Below, piece after piece: positions 13,138 through 19,842 of a stretch of DNA of 20,137 nucleotides (positions are counted from its first letter, which is position 1; each line of letters opens with the position of its first letter). Location of the stretch: the IMG/VR virus record IMGVR_UViG_3300032360_000065, positions 1-20,137 of that record; one strand, given 5' to 3'. The notes under the pieces were generated by a model. The model was not told where the DNA came from. It saw only the letters and a list, made by a program, of their open reading frames with translations, and made no database searches. The DNA is from a virus. The translations under genes and the position numbers were made by a program.

Positions 13138-14023
13138 TAAAGAATTCCTTTATAATATTAGTAAAAACAAATTTTAAATTTTTAAACTCTCTTAATCTCC
13201 GTAAAGTATATGGTAACCAATCTTCACCGAATGGTACATATAGTCTAACACAATATCCTTGTTTTTTCAAGGAAGAACTTAAATCGCGTCGTATCCCGTA
13301 TAACATTTCAATAAACAAATCATCTTTAGCTATATTAAATCGATTTAAATAACCAAGGATATCATCTATTAACGGTTCATCATGTGTTCCTATAGATGGT
13401 ATCGGTGATGTATCATTCTTATAATGATAATAAGTTCGACATCTATCTGTTACCAACCGCAAAGCTTGTTTCAAAAATATATCATATAATAAATCTTTTC
13501 TCTGATATGCTATATCAATATCTTCTTTATATGCGCCCTTTACCAATCTAACCGACACACCCTTTTCCATCATATAAGTTAAATCTTGTTCTGTCCTATA
13601 AAGATTCGCCTGAAGAGCAATCCCAATATTGGGATAGTCTTTATGTAATTTTAAGCATAAATCAATTGTGTCTTGTGTTACGGCCGAACCCTCCATATCC
13701 AAACGAATAGTTAAACCATGCTCATATGCCTTAGCAACCAAATCAATCAAACGAACATGACAGTCTGTTTTATCTAACAATAAACCTAATTGAGTTGGTT
13801 TAATTGATATGTCAATAGGGATATGAAGTGTTCCATAATATTCTATAATATCAACATACTGTTGCCATGCCTTTTGACAATCTTCTTCAGTCTTACTTAA
13901 TTCACCAAGATAATCAATTGTTATATCATAACCATCCCATATCAACTTAGAGATTACAGGTATAGCAGACTCAAAATTATGTCCAGCAATAAATCTTTTT
14001 GCTAACGGATATAAAAATTTCAT
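13127..14023 (-). CDS. Proline dehydrogenase (monofunctional PRODH)
   Basis: FAD enzyme that oxidises L-proline to pyrroline-5-carboxylate and passes the electrons to quinone. The 298-residue length is right for monofunctional bacterial PRODH (about 300). The barrel motifs occur in order: SIKPTQLGL (Lys75), RLDMEGS (Asp109), LQANLYRTEQDL (about 137-147), VRLVKGAYKE (Arg159, Lys162), GTHD (about 212-215), FIEMLYGIRRDL (Glu239) and RLYVPFGEDWLPYTLRRL (Tyr262, Arg275, Arg276, the proline-carboxylate site). No key residue is missing, so it is probably active. There is no P5C dehydrogenase domain or partner gene. It lies between gp55 and gp47, overlapping gp55 by ATGA, so it is expressed with the middle/recombination operon. 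It is best read as an auxiliary metabolic gene from a bacterial host. Confidence 0.93.
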   Translation of the reverse strand: MKFLYPLAKRFIAGHNFESAIPVISKLIWDGYDITIDYLGELSKTEEDCQKAWQQYVDIIEYYGTLHIPIDISIKPTQLGLLLDKTDCHVRLIDLVAKAYEHGLTIRLDMEGSAVTQDTIDLCLKLHKDYPNIGIALQANLYRTEQDLTYMMEKGVSVRLVKGAYKEDIDIAYQRKDLLYDIFLKQALRLVTDRCRTYYHYKNDTSPIPSIGTHDEPLIDDILGYLNRFNIAKDDLFIEMLYGIRRDLSSSLKKQGYCVRLYVPFGEDWLPYTLRRLREFKNLKFVFTNIIKEFFSGH

Positions 14024-14541
14024 TTCATGAAGTGTTCAAGTTTAGATCTTTTTTTTGGTTTCTTTGGTTGAGGATTCTCAGCATACTTCTCATGCGTTTT
14101 TAAATATTCTACATACCGTCTTGTAACTCTTTTATTATCTTCGATACTTACATCAATCTGTTCCATTATACCAGAACGTTCTACATGAAGATATTTTAAA
14201 TGCATTTGTTTCTTTTCTTTTGTAATCCGTCTAACATAAGCATGGTGGATGATTTGAGTAAAATAAGAAAAAGGATTTTTAGATTTCTCAGGAGAAAAAT
14301 TATGTGCATAGAGTAAACAATTCTCTATACCATCACTCACTAGGTCATCTCGAAAAGTATAGTTAATAAAGTTGGGACGCCAAGCTAAATTTTCAGATAT
14401 CTTTAAAAAACATTCACCCATATATTCTGTACTAGGGGGATCTGGTTCATCAACCTCTCTAGCATCAATGACAGCCTGTTTCCATTTTTTCATTTCTTTA
14501 AAGAACTTTTCGTTATCAACGTAGTGTTTTGGATTAGACAT
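14020..14541 (-). CDS. 55: Late-transcription sigma factor gp55
   Basis: The T4-type small sigma that lets host RNA polymerase recognise TATAAATA late promoters together with gp45. It is 173 residues (T4: 185). The sigma-region-2-like core is visible at about 45-110: NLAWRPNFINYTFRDDLVSDGIENCLLYAHNF, then NPFSYFTQIIHHAYVRRITKEKKQ. The extreme C-terminus, after a basic proline/lysine stretch, is SKLEHFMK, which resembles the hydrophobic sliding-clamp-binding end of gp55. Its position between UvsW and gp47 follows the T4 core order. Its presence agrees with the late promoter motif at 18392-18399. Confidence 0.93.
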   Translation of the reverse strand: MSNPKHYVDNEKFFKEMKKWKQAVIDAREVDEPDPPSTEYMGECFLKISENLAWRPNFINYTFRDDLVSDGIENCLLYAHNFSPEKSKNPFSYFTQIIHHAYVRRITKEKKQMHLKYLHVERSGIMEQIDVSIEDNKRVTRRYVEYLKTHEKYAENPQPKKPKKRSKLEHFMK

Positions 14542-14547
14542 TTTCGA

Positions 14548-15150
14548 TTATTTAAAAGTAAAAACGCATACAATGCGATCACCAAATTTAGGATAATGTT
14601 GATAATGGGGAAGGTTCTCAAAACAAACCCCTTTATATTTTTCTGGAACTATTCTTTTCAATTGATGTTTCTCCTCATCTGGAAATAAAATACCATCACT
14701 ACCATATTTGCCAAGTGGTGTATCCTTATCCATAATTACTGTATGACTTTCCTTATCTAGAGGATCATTTAAATAAATCATTAATTGTTTATGATACTCT
14801 GGATGATCTACATGGGGAAAGCATTTCTCTTGACCATTATTATAAGTTAAATTTATTGCTCCTCTAATAACTTCATTACATATTATTTGATTCTTATTAC
14901 AAAAAGTAAATAACATATCTTCAAAAATTTTAGCATAGTCAGAATTATAATAGTTTTTCGTACGTGCTTCCGCTTGTTGCTCTGGTCTATATATTAATAC
15001 ATGACATAATAATGTATGTGTAAAAGGTTTATAAAACATAGGTTCAAAACTCTGCTGATAAAAATATGGGATTCCATCTGCCCTTTGAACCGCTTCTATA
15101 ACTTGCTTATGCTCATCTGTTAAAAAATTATTATCTTCAATAAAAAACAT
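14548..15150 (-). CDS. 2-oxoglutarate/Fe(II) oxygenase (prolyl-hydroxylase-like fold)
   Basis: A 200-residue protein with the HxD...H iron triad: INLTYNNGQEKCFPHVDH (His113, Asp115), then a jelly-roll core QLMIYLNDP and HTVIMDKD, then LPHYQHYPKFGDRIVCVFTF (His182 or His185, Arg192 for 2-oxoglutarate). The order and spacing fit the family. Oxygenases of this kind are frequent in marine T4-like phages, and their substrates are mostly unknown. Its ATG overlaps the dUTPase stop (TAATG), and gp55 follows 6 nt later. It is different in sequence from the oxygenase at 9567-10199, so the two are unlikely to be recent duplicates. Confidence 0.85.
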   Translation of the reverse strand: MFFIEDNNFLTDEHKQVIEAVQRADGIPYFYQQSFEPMFYKPFTHTLLCHVLIYRPEQQAEARTKNYYNSDYAKIFEDMLFTFCNKNQIICNEVIRGAINLTYNNGQEKCFPHVDHPEYHKQLMIYLNDPLDKESHTVIMDKDTPLGKYGSDGILFPDEEKHQLKRIVPEKYKGVCFENLPHYQHYPKFGDRIVCVFTFK

Positions 15151-15578
15151 TATTTAACTCCCGTTGAACCAAGACCTCCTCCTCGATCATCATCTTTATC
15201 TAACTCATACACTTCTTCAAGTTTTGCTTGAGTCATGGGACTAATAACCAACTGTGCAATACGATCACCCTTCTTTACGTCATATGCCCAATGATTATGA
15301 TTTATCAATATAACTTTAAGTTCATCACGATAACCAGAATCAATAGTACCCGGTGAATTTAAAACTTGTAATCCATACTTAGCAGCTAGTCCAGACCTCG
15401 TACGCATTTGACCTTCATAACCAAATGGTATAATAATGTAAAGACCTGTTCCAATTGTTTCCCAACTAAAAGCACGAACTTTCTTATCTTCATTTGATCT
15501 AATATCCATACCAGCATCACCCTTGTTTTGATACTCTGGTAATGGATTATCAGTTTCCCTGTAAATTTTAATTTTCAT
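15150..15578 (-). CDS. dut: dUTPase (trimeric dUTP diphosphatase)
   Basis: Hydrolyses dUTP to dUMP, keeping uracil out of phage DNA and feeding dTMP synthesis. All five motifs of the trimeric family are present in 142 residues: DAGMDIRS (1), RTRSGLA (2), NSPGTIDSGYRDELKVIL (3), KKGDRIAQLVI (4) and RGGGLGSTG (5, the C-terminal P-loop-like arm). The catalytic Asp in motif 3 is intact. The start overlaps the preceding stop by ATGA. T4 itself uses a different enzyme (gp56), so this trimeric type marks the marine-type gene content. Confidence 0.97.
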   Translation of the reverse strand: MKIKIYRETDNPLPEYQNKGDAGMDIRSNEDKKVRAFSWETIGTGLYIIIPFGYEGQMRTRSGLAAKYGLQVLNSPGTIDSGYRDELKVILINHNHWAYDVKKGDRIAQLVISPMTQAKLEEVYELDKDDDRGGGLGSTGVK

Positions 15579-15790
15579 AACTCAATTCCTATTGGTGTAT
15601 AAATTGTCGAAGCAACAGAAAATTCAGTCACCCATAGTGGATCAGGTGCACATGTGTTACATTTCACTGCTTTAAAATATCCGCATGTAGTACATTTATA
15701 ATCTATATACCAATCCTTACCAGCAAAACCTTCACTTACTTGTATGCAAGTTCTCGTTTGACATTTCGGACATTTCCGAGGTCTGTTCAT
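15575..15790 (-). CDS. 71-aa zinc-ribbon protein upstream of dUTPase
   Basis: A small protein starting MNRPRKCPKCQTRTC, with a second pair YKCTTCGYF and a third CNTC, giving six or seven cysteines in the first 48 residues. At least one zinc ribbon is likely and a second metal site is possible. The C-terminal 20 residues are non-polar and unlike the ribbon. The ATG has a strong GGAGG ribosome site about 5 nt upstream, located inside the preceding 54-aa ORF. It is probably a nucleic-acid-binding or transcription-related accessory protein, with the function unknown. Confidence 0.78.
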   Translation of the reverse strand: MNRPRKCPKCQTRTCIQVSEGFAGKDWYIDYKCTTCGYFKAVKCNTCAPDPLWVTEFSVASTIYTPIGIEL

Positions 15791-15896
15791 ATTCCTCCCG
15801 CTCCTTTATAATTTTACGTTTCACTCTGAACTCTTTCCATCTACGTTTTATCTTATTCGGTCTTTCTGATCGTGCTTTGCGATACGTTTTACCCAT
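15732..15896 (-). CDS. 54-aa highly basic small protein between uvsW and the zinc ribbon
   Basis: An ATG at 15896, 13 nt after the UvsW stop with an AAGGA ribosome site 10 nt upstream, opens a 54-codon frame. The first 35 residues are strongly basic (MGKTYRKARSERPNKIKRRW, then KRKIIKERE) and would bind nucleic acid or be structurally helical. The end is Ser/Glu/Asn-rich. Its last 59 nt overlap the next gene in another frame. No family is recognised. The gap would otherwise be empty in a tightly packed operon, which supports it being real. Confidence 0.58.
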   Translation of the reverse strand: MGKTYRKARSERPNKIKRRWKEFRVKRKIIKEREEYEQTSEMSEMSNENLHTSK

Positions 15897-15909
15897 TTTT
15901 AATGTATCC

Positions 15910-17397
15910 TTATAATGGTATTAAATTATATTCGTAATCGAACTTTTCTTTTAAATAAATATTCAATCGTTCCTTCCAATGCTTGAGACCATAATTATCA
16001 CGCTTCTTCCAATGTAGATCATCAATAATATCATATAACACAGCTTTATTATTTTTATCATCCAACCTCAACACCCTACCAATAGATTGTAAATTTCTTA
16101 CTTTAGCTTTAAATGGATGTGCAAATATTAAACTTTGTAAATTCCTGATATTGACACCTGTTGATAAGACACCAGAACTTGCAACAATGATTGCGTTCTT
16201 TTCTTCTTCTGTTGCTTTCCTAATTGCCTCTCTTTGTTCAACATCAGTTTCACCAGCAATAAAATATACTTTTCTTTTCGAATCTTTTTCCTTTAATAAC
16301 TTTAATAATACTTTCCCATGTAGTTCAATAAAATTAAAAAGTATTAATGTATTACCTTTTTGATCTAAAGCTAAATTACATAAAAAATTATTTCGTCTTT
16401 TATGTGCTACAATATAAGCTATCTCTTCAGCATATGATGCACTCTTCATAAACTTACGTTCTTCTTCAGGATACTCCAATTGCAAACATTGTATATTTAA
16501 TTTGGAAATATGTTTATCATCCATCAATTCCTTCGATGTAATAGCCGTGTATGTTTTTCCAAATAATCCCTCAAGAACTAATTTATGTGTCTTAGAATCT
16601 GTTAATGTTCCTGTGGTACCAAAACGGTACCTACAAGCAGTTGATCTTTCTAATATATTCTTTAATGAGGTTGCTGTAGCTAAATGTGCTTCATCACCTA
16701 CAATCACAGAAAATTGTTCAAAATACTTTTTTGGTAACCTATAAAGGCTCTGCCATGTACTTATATATATCTGTTGATTTGAATCCTTTTCTCTACCAGA
16801 ATATATTTTATGACATTCATCATAAACATTCCAATCTTTATCTTGTTGTGAATACTCCTTAAAATCACCGAACATTTGTGAAACAAGATTAGTAGTAGGA
16901 ACAACTATTAACATCTTATCATCATCTAAAAATTTTTGATACCATCTTATTAATGAGTATATAACTAAACTTTTTCCAGATGATGTTGGAGATAATAATA
17001 ATGTACGATCCGATTTAACACAATGTAAAAAAGATGCTATCTGATAATCTCTCGGTGTAATTGGTTCACCCTTACAATGTAAATTTAACGAATCAAAAAA
17101 TTCTTTAATCTTATTTATATCACCTTCTTTTAAATGTCTCGCCTCAACAATATCTGTCTGCATTTTGTACGAATGTTTTTCTGCCCATTCTTTAAGATAG
17201 GGAAGCAGACCAAAATATAATTGTCCTGTTTGTATATTAAATAAACGTATCTTCCCATCCCACATTCTAGCTTTGACCTTTGGATGGAATTGTGCATTAG
17301 GAACTAAAAAAGAAAAATATTCATTTAATTCATATGCAACATGTTTATCACACGACAATTGTAAAAAAGTTTCATTTAATTTACCAACTGCAATCAC
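15910..17397 (-). CDS. uvsW: RNA-DNA/branch-migrating helicase UvsW
   Basis: SF2 helicase of T4 type that unwinds R-loops and branched DNA and switches replication from origin to recombination mode. The start is set at the GTG at 17397, which overlaps the UvsY stop (GTGA), has GGGGA upstream, and aligns with the T4 N-terminus. The longer frame adds 10 unsupported residues. The product has about 495 residues (T4: 503). N-terminal domain (FSFLVPNAQFHPKVKARMWDGKIRL), Q-motif-like TPRDYQ, Walker A SPTSSGKS at about 136-143, DEAH at about 235-238, TGT motif III, and the C-terminal helicase motifs STGVNIRNLQ and QSIGRVLR. Confidence 0.95.
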   Translation of the reverse strand: MIAVGKLNETFLQLSCDKHVAYELNEYFSFLVPNAQFHPKVKARMWDGKIRLFNIQTGQLYFGLLPYLKEWAEKHSYKMQTDIVEARHLKEGDINKIKEFFDSLNLHCKGEPITPRDYQIASFLHCVKSDRTLLLSPTSSGKSLVIYSLIRWYQKFLDDDKMLIVVPTTNLVSQMFGDFKEYSQQDKDWNVYDECHKIYSGREKDSNQQIYISTWQSLYRLPKKYFEQFSVIVGDEAHLATATSLKNILERSTACRYRFGTTGTLTDSKTHKLVLEGLFGKTYTAITSKELMDDKHISKLNIQCLQLEYPEEERKFMKSASYAEEIAYIVAHKRRNNFLCNLALDQKGNTLILFNFIELHGKVLLKLLKEKDSKRKVYFIAGETDVEQREAIRKATEEEKNAIIVASSGVLSTGVNIRNLQSLIFAHPFKAKVRNLQSIGRVLRLDDKNNKAVLYDIIDDLHWKKRDNYGLKHWKERLNIYLKEKFDYEYNLIPL

Positions 17398-17825
17398 GTC
17401 AAATCCCCGCTCATAAATTTTTTCCACTTGATAGCGTTATTAATATTAAAAGAAGCGTTCTGAATAAGTCTAGTTGTGTCCTCAATCAACTTAATCTTTT
17501 CTTCTTGCTCATCTATTTTATTTTTAGCTAATAGAAGATCCTCATCACTATCTAAAAACAAATCCATATCATTTTTTAATACTTTCAGATCAAATGGTTT
17601 TGCTTCATATTCAGAAGGATCAGCCTTTCCTGAATAGTATTTCCACTTCTGAAGTTTTAAAACTTTAAATTGACTTTGAAGAAAGCGCAATAAATTTTTC
17701 TCATCATGTCTTAATTGGTGATATTTGTTAGCTATTTCTGGAATGGAAATAGAATATCCATCTAGATCAACACCGTCAATTTTAGTGTCTTTAAGACACA
17801 TCTCTTTCAGCTCATTCATATTCAT
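17394..17825 (-). CDS. uvsY: Recombination mediator UvsY
   Basis: Loads the UvsX recombinase onto gp32-covered single-stranded DNA. It has 143 residues (T4: 137), is rich in lysine and largely helical (DEKNLLRFLQSQFKVLKLQKWKYYSGKADPSEY), with the family's typical LKNDMDLFLDSDEDLLLAKNKIDEQEEKIKLIEDTTRLIQN segment near the C-terminus. Its position immediately before UvsW agrees with T4. The first ATG (17825) has no ribosome site and coincides with the start predicted for the promoter at 17832-17860, so the message may be leaderless. The second in-frame ATG at 17819 is an alternative. Confidence 0.92.
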   Translation of the reverse strand: MNMNELKEMCLKDTKIDGVDLDGYSISIPEIANKYHQLRHDEKNLLRFLQSQFKVLKLQKWKYYSGKADPSEYEAKPFDLKVLKNDMDLFLDSDEDLLLAKNKIDEQEEKIKLIEDTTRLIQNASFNINNAIKWKKFMSGDLT

Positions 17826-17831
17826 ATAATA

Positions 17832-17860
17832 ATTATAACAAATAACTGAGGATAATACAA
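17832..17860 (-). promoter_or_regulatory. Extended -10 promoter in front of uvsY
   Basis: On the minus strand TTGTAT (17860-17855), 17 bp, then TATAAT (17837-17832) preceded by TG one base upstream (extended -10). The -35 is weak (three of six), but it is preceded by TTCC as in the other promoters here (CCTTG). The start would be near 17825, on the first codon of uvsY. Expected to be used by host polymerase early or in the middle period. Confidence 0.75.
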
Positions 17861-17869
17861 GGAAGAATA

Positions 17870-18373
17870 TTAAGTGATTTTTTCGATAGTAAATGCGCCC
17901 GTATATCTGAATATAGCGTTGACAACTATGGGCTCTAGGGAGGTTGCGTTAGTGTCAAAATTAATAGCACCTAAGGCTACTGGAAATATATCCTTAAAAT
18001 TGACCACATAATTTGGATTAGATTTGTTGGTGTGTATGACTATATTTACATCAGATTTGAGTTCTTCTTCCTGACTGTTATATTGCCCAAAATTATCAGG
18101 AAATCCTATCGCTTTTAACCAATCAAATATTTCTATATAATTTTTTAAATCCTCATCAACAATAAAATCTACACTCAAATCTTCAAAAACTAAATGATCG
18201 CCTTCTATAGGAACGTCTGCAAATGGGGTTGTTTGTACAATACTGCTAGACGTAATTCCGGGTATAGATACCCTTTGACAGAAATAATCCACCATAGGCA
18301 TTCTAAGGAAGTTTGTTTGAAAGCTTATTACATTTAATTGATTAAGATTTTCTGGTTGGTTTTGTATAGCCAT
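17870..18373 (-). CDS. Tail-tube-fold structural protein (gp19-like; could be the gp3-position gene)
   Basis: A 167-residue protein with the pattern of the T4 tail-tube family: FCQRVSIPGITSSSIVQTTPFADVPIEGDHLVFEDLSVDFIVDED (about 28-72), then YIEIFDWLKAIGFPDNFGQY. This beta-rich strand order is shared by gp19 and its relatives such as the tube-associated baseplate proteins. The position between gp23 and uvsY is where marine T4-like phages, as I recall, often have a tail completion gene (gp3), so the exact role (tube subunit, initiator or completion protein) is unsettled. A T4-type late promoter precedes it, consistent with structural use. The start has an AAAGGA ribosome site. Confidence 0.75.
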   Translation of the reverse strand: MAIQNQPENLNQLNVISFQTNFLRMPMVDYFCQRVSIPGITSSSIVQTTPFADVPIEGDHLVFEDLSVDFIVDEDLKNYIEIFDWLKAIGFPDNFGQYNSQEEELKSDVNIVIHTNKSNPNYVVNFKDIFPVALGAINFDTNATSLEPIVVNAIFRYTGAFTIEKIT

Positions 18374-18391
18374 TAGTATTCCTTTTATTAT

Positions 18392-18399
18392 TATTTATA
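18392..18399 (-). promoter_or_regulatory. T4-type late promoter TATAAATA
   Basis: The minus strand reads TATAAATA exactly (18399-18392), the gp55-dependent T4 late -10 motif, 18 nt upstream of the start codon of the tail-tube-fold gene. The resulting leader would be about 10-12 nt and includes the AAAGGA ribosome site. It matches the presence of gp55 and gp45 in the window. Confidence 0.8.
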
Positions 18400-18434
18400 A
18401 TATATATAAACCTCCGAACCACTCTAACATAATA

Positions 18435-18463
18435 ATATTACCATATTCAAAAAGGCAATACAA
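18435..18463 (-). promoter_or_regulatory. Candidate sigma70-like promoter upstream of the tail-tube-fold gene
   Basis: On the minus strand TTGTAT (18463-18458), 17 bp, then TAATAT (18440-18435). The hexamers are imperfect, but spacing and the preceding TTTTTCC (giving TTTTTCCTTG) match the -35 context of the uvsY, AAA+ and VWA promoters. It would give an early start near 18428, upstream of the late promoter. Confidence 0.5.
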
Positions 18464-18476
18464 GGAAAAACTTCAT

Positions 18477-18509
18477 AAAAAAAGGGGATAGGGAAAAATC
18501 CCCATCCCC
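18477..18509 (-). terminator. Rho-independent terminator after gp23
   Basis: On the minus strand GGGGATGGGG (18509-18500) pairs with CCCTATCCCC (18493-18484), a 10-bp GC-rich stem with one G-U pair and a short T-rich loop, followed at once by a run of seven T. It lies 22 nt after the gp23 stop. The G-U pair becomes an A-C mismatch on the plus strand, so the structure is designed for minus-strand transcripts. Confidence 0.93.
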
Positions 18510-18531
18510 TCTAATTTAAGTAAAATTAAGA

Positions 18532-19791
18532 TTACATTAGGTTAGTAACATTAACTTTCCTGTAGTACTGATTACCATTACTGGTAGTCGTACCAGCTTG
18601 GTTGGCGGTTACGAATGGATTATCAACAATTCCATACCGAGTCTTGAAACCAATTTTCGGTTGGAAAGTGTTCTCACCCATTGCACGTACCATCTGCAGC
18701 GGAACGTAAGGACAATAAAACATTCCTGCATCATAAGGACTGGTGCCCTTATAACCAACAACATAAAATTGACCAGCGGTTGAGCCATAGTAAGGATCAA
18801 CAAATACTTTCATACCGTTGAACGTGCCAACATAGGTATTAGCATGAGAATCCCCAGCAACTGGATGTCCAGTTTCGAGCATTCCAGCCATAGCCAATGC
18901 AGAAGCGATATCAGCAGAACAGATCATAAAATTACCTCGGCCTCGACGGGTGTCAAAACCAATTTCGTTACGATCGCGTTCAATCTGATACATCAAACCT
19001 TTAAATTTCTCAACTGACCATCGGCCGTTAGAGTCAACATCAAGGTTAAAATGACCAGGCGTTGCCGTATTCGTAGCTGCACCATAACGTGCATTTTTAT
19101 AAACTCTACGAATAATCTCGCGGTTAATTTCATGGAGAATTTCAGTAGAAAGAATATTTGACAATTCTGTCTCTGCATCCAAACCATGAACAGCTTTCAA
19201 GTCTTGAGCAAGTTCCGTTGAATACTCGGCTTTGAGGGCACGAGACTTTGCAGTTACGGAAGTTTTGTCAATACTGAATGCCATCTCTTGGAAAATAATT
19301 CCACCAGAAGAACCCTGTGCTTCGGCGACTGACGTTTCAACTGCTTCACCAGATGTCCAAGTTCCCTCAAACGGGTTGTTGGTGCCATCTATTGCAACGT
19401 GAGCAGGCGTACCATCGTTATCACCAGAGAAAGCTGTGTTGGCTTCGCCATGAAGCGCTTCAGTTCCATCCTGTGTAGAATAAGCTGATTTCATTGCAAA
19501 AATCAATCCGGTAGGTCCAGACATAGGCTGAACACCACAGACGTCATAAGCAATCAGATGTGGCATGGCTCGACGAACCAAAGACATCAAAATAGGATCC
19601 CAAGCATCAACGTTAGTACCAGACACAGGATGTTGACCTGAGTTAATTGGTGCGGCTTCTGAAAGGAATTGTGCTTGATTCTCAAGTAGTCGTAAAGTTA
19701 CATCCCGTCTATAGGAATCTTTAATTTCAGGAAGGTCTTTGTGCTCCATTACTGGTGCCCATTTTTCCTTCAAAGTTTCAGATAAATACAT
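18532..19791 (-). CDS. 23: Major capsid protein gp23
   Basis: T4-type HK97-fold capsid precursor, 419 residues. Family signatures include AWDPILMSLVRRAMPHLIAYDVCGVQPMSGPTGLIFAM near the N-terminus, and YSTELAQDLKAVHGLDAETELSNILSTEI, FKGLMYQIERDRNEIG, RGRGNFMICS and ARYGIV-type segments after it. The N-terminal 45 residues form a scaffold-like propeptide ending in FLSE, a match to the prohead protease gp21 site (Leu-x-Glu), so the mature chain likely starts at Ala46. A strong AAAGGAG ribosome site lies 8 nt upstream. The gene is preceded by gp22 and followed by a terminator, which fits a highly expressed late gene. Confidence 0.97.
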   Translation of the reverse strand: MYLSETLKEKWAPVMEHKDLPEIKDSYRRDVTLRLLENQAQFLSEAAPINSGQHPVSGTNVDAWDPILMSLVRRAMPHLIAYDVCGVQPMSGPTGLIFAMKSAYSTQDGTEALHGEANTAFSGDNDGTPAHVAIDGTNNPFEGTWTSGEAVETSVAEAQGSSGGIIFQEMAFSIDKTSVTAKSRALKAEYSTELAQDLKAVHGLDAETELSNILSTEILHEINREIIRRVYKNARYGAATNTATPGHFNLDVDSNGRWSVEKFKGLMYQIERDRNEIGFDTRRGRGNFMICSADIASALAMAGMLETGHPVAGDSHANTYVGTFNGMKVFVDPYYGSTAGQFYVVGYKGTSPYDAGMFYCPYVPLQMVRAMGENTFQPKIGFKTRYGIVDNPFVTANQAGTTTSNGNQYYRKVNVTNLM

Positions 19792-19842
19792 TATTGTACT
19801 CCTTTAATATTAATTAATTAGTTTATTCTCAATCATTCCATT

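Noticed and set aside
17112-17119. TATAAATA motif on the minus strand inside uvsW
   Set aside because: It is within coding sequence with no gene start just downstream. In an AT-rich genome it is expected by chance.
19792-19842. Late promoter directly before gp23
   Set aside because: The short gap has TAAACTAAT- and CATAAAAT-like stretches but no convincing TATAAATA. gp23 may rely on a promoter further upstream.
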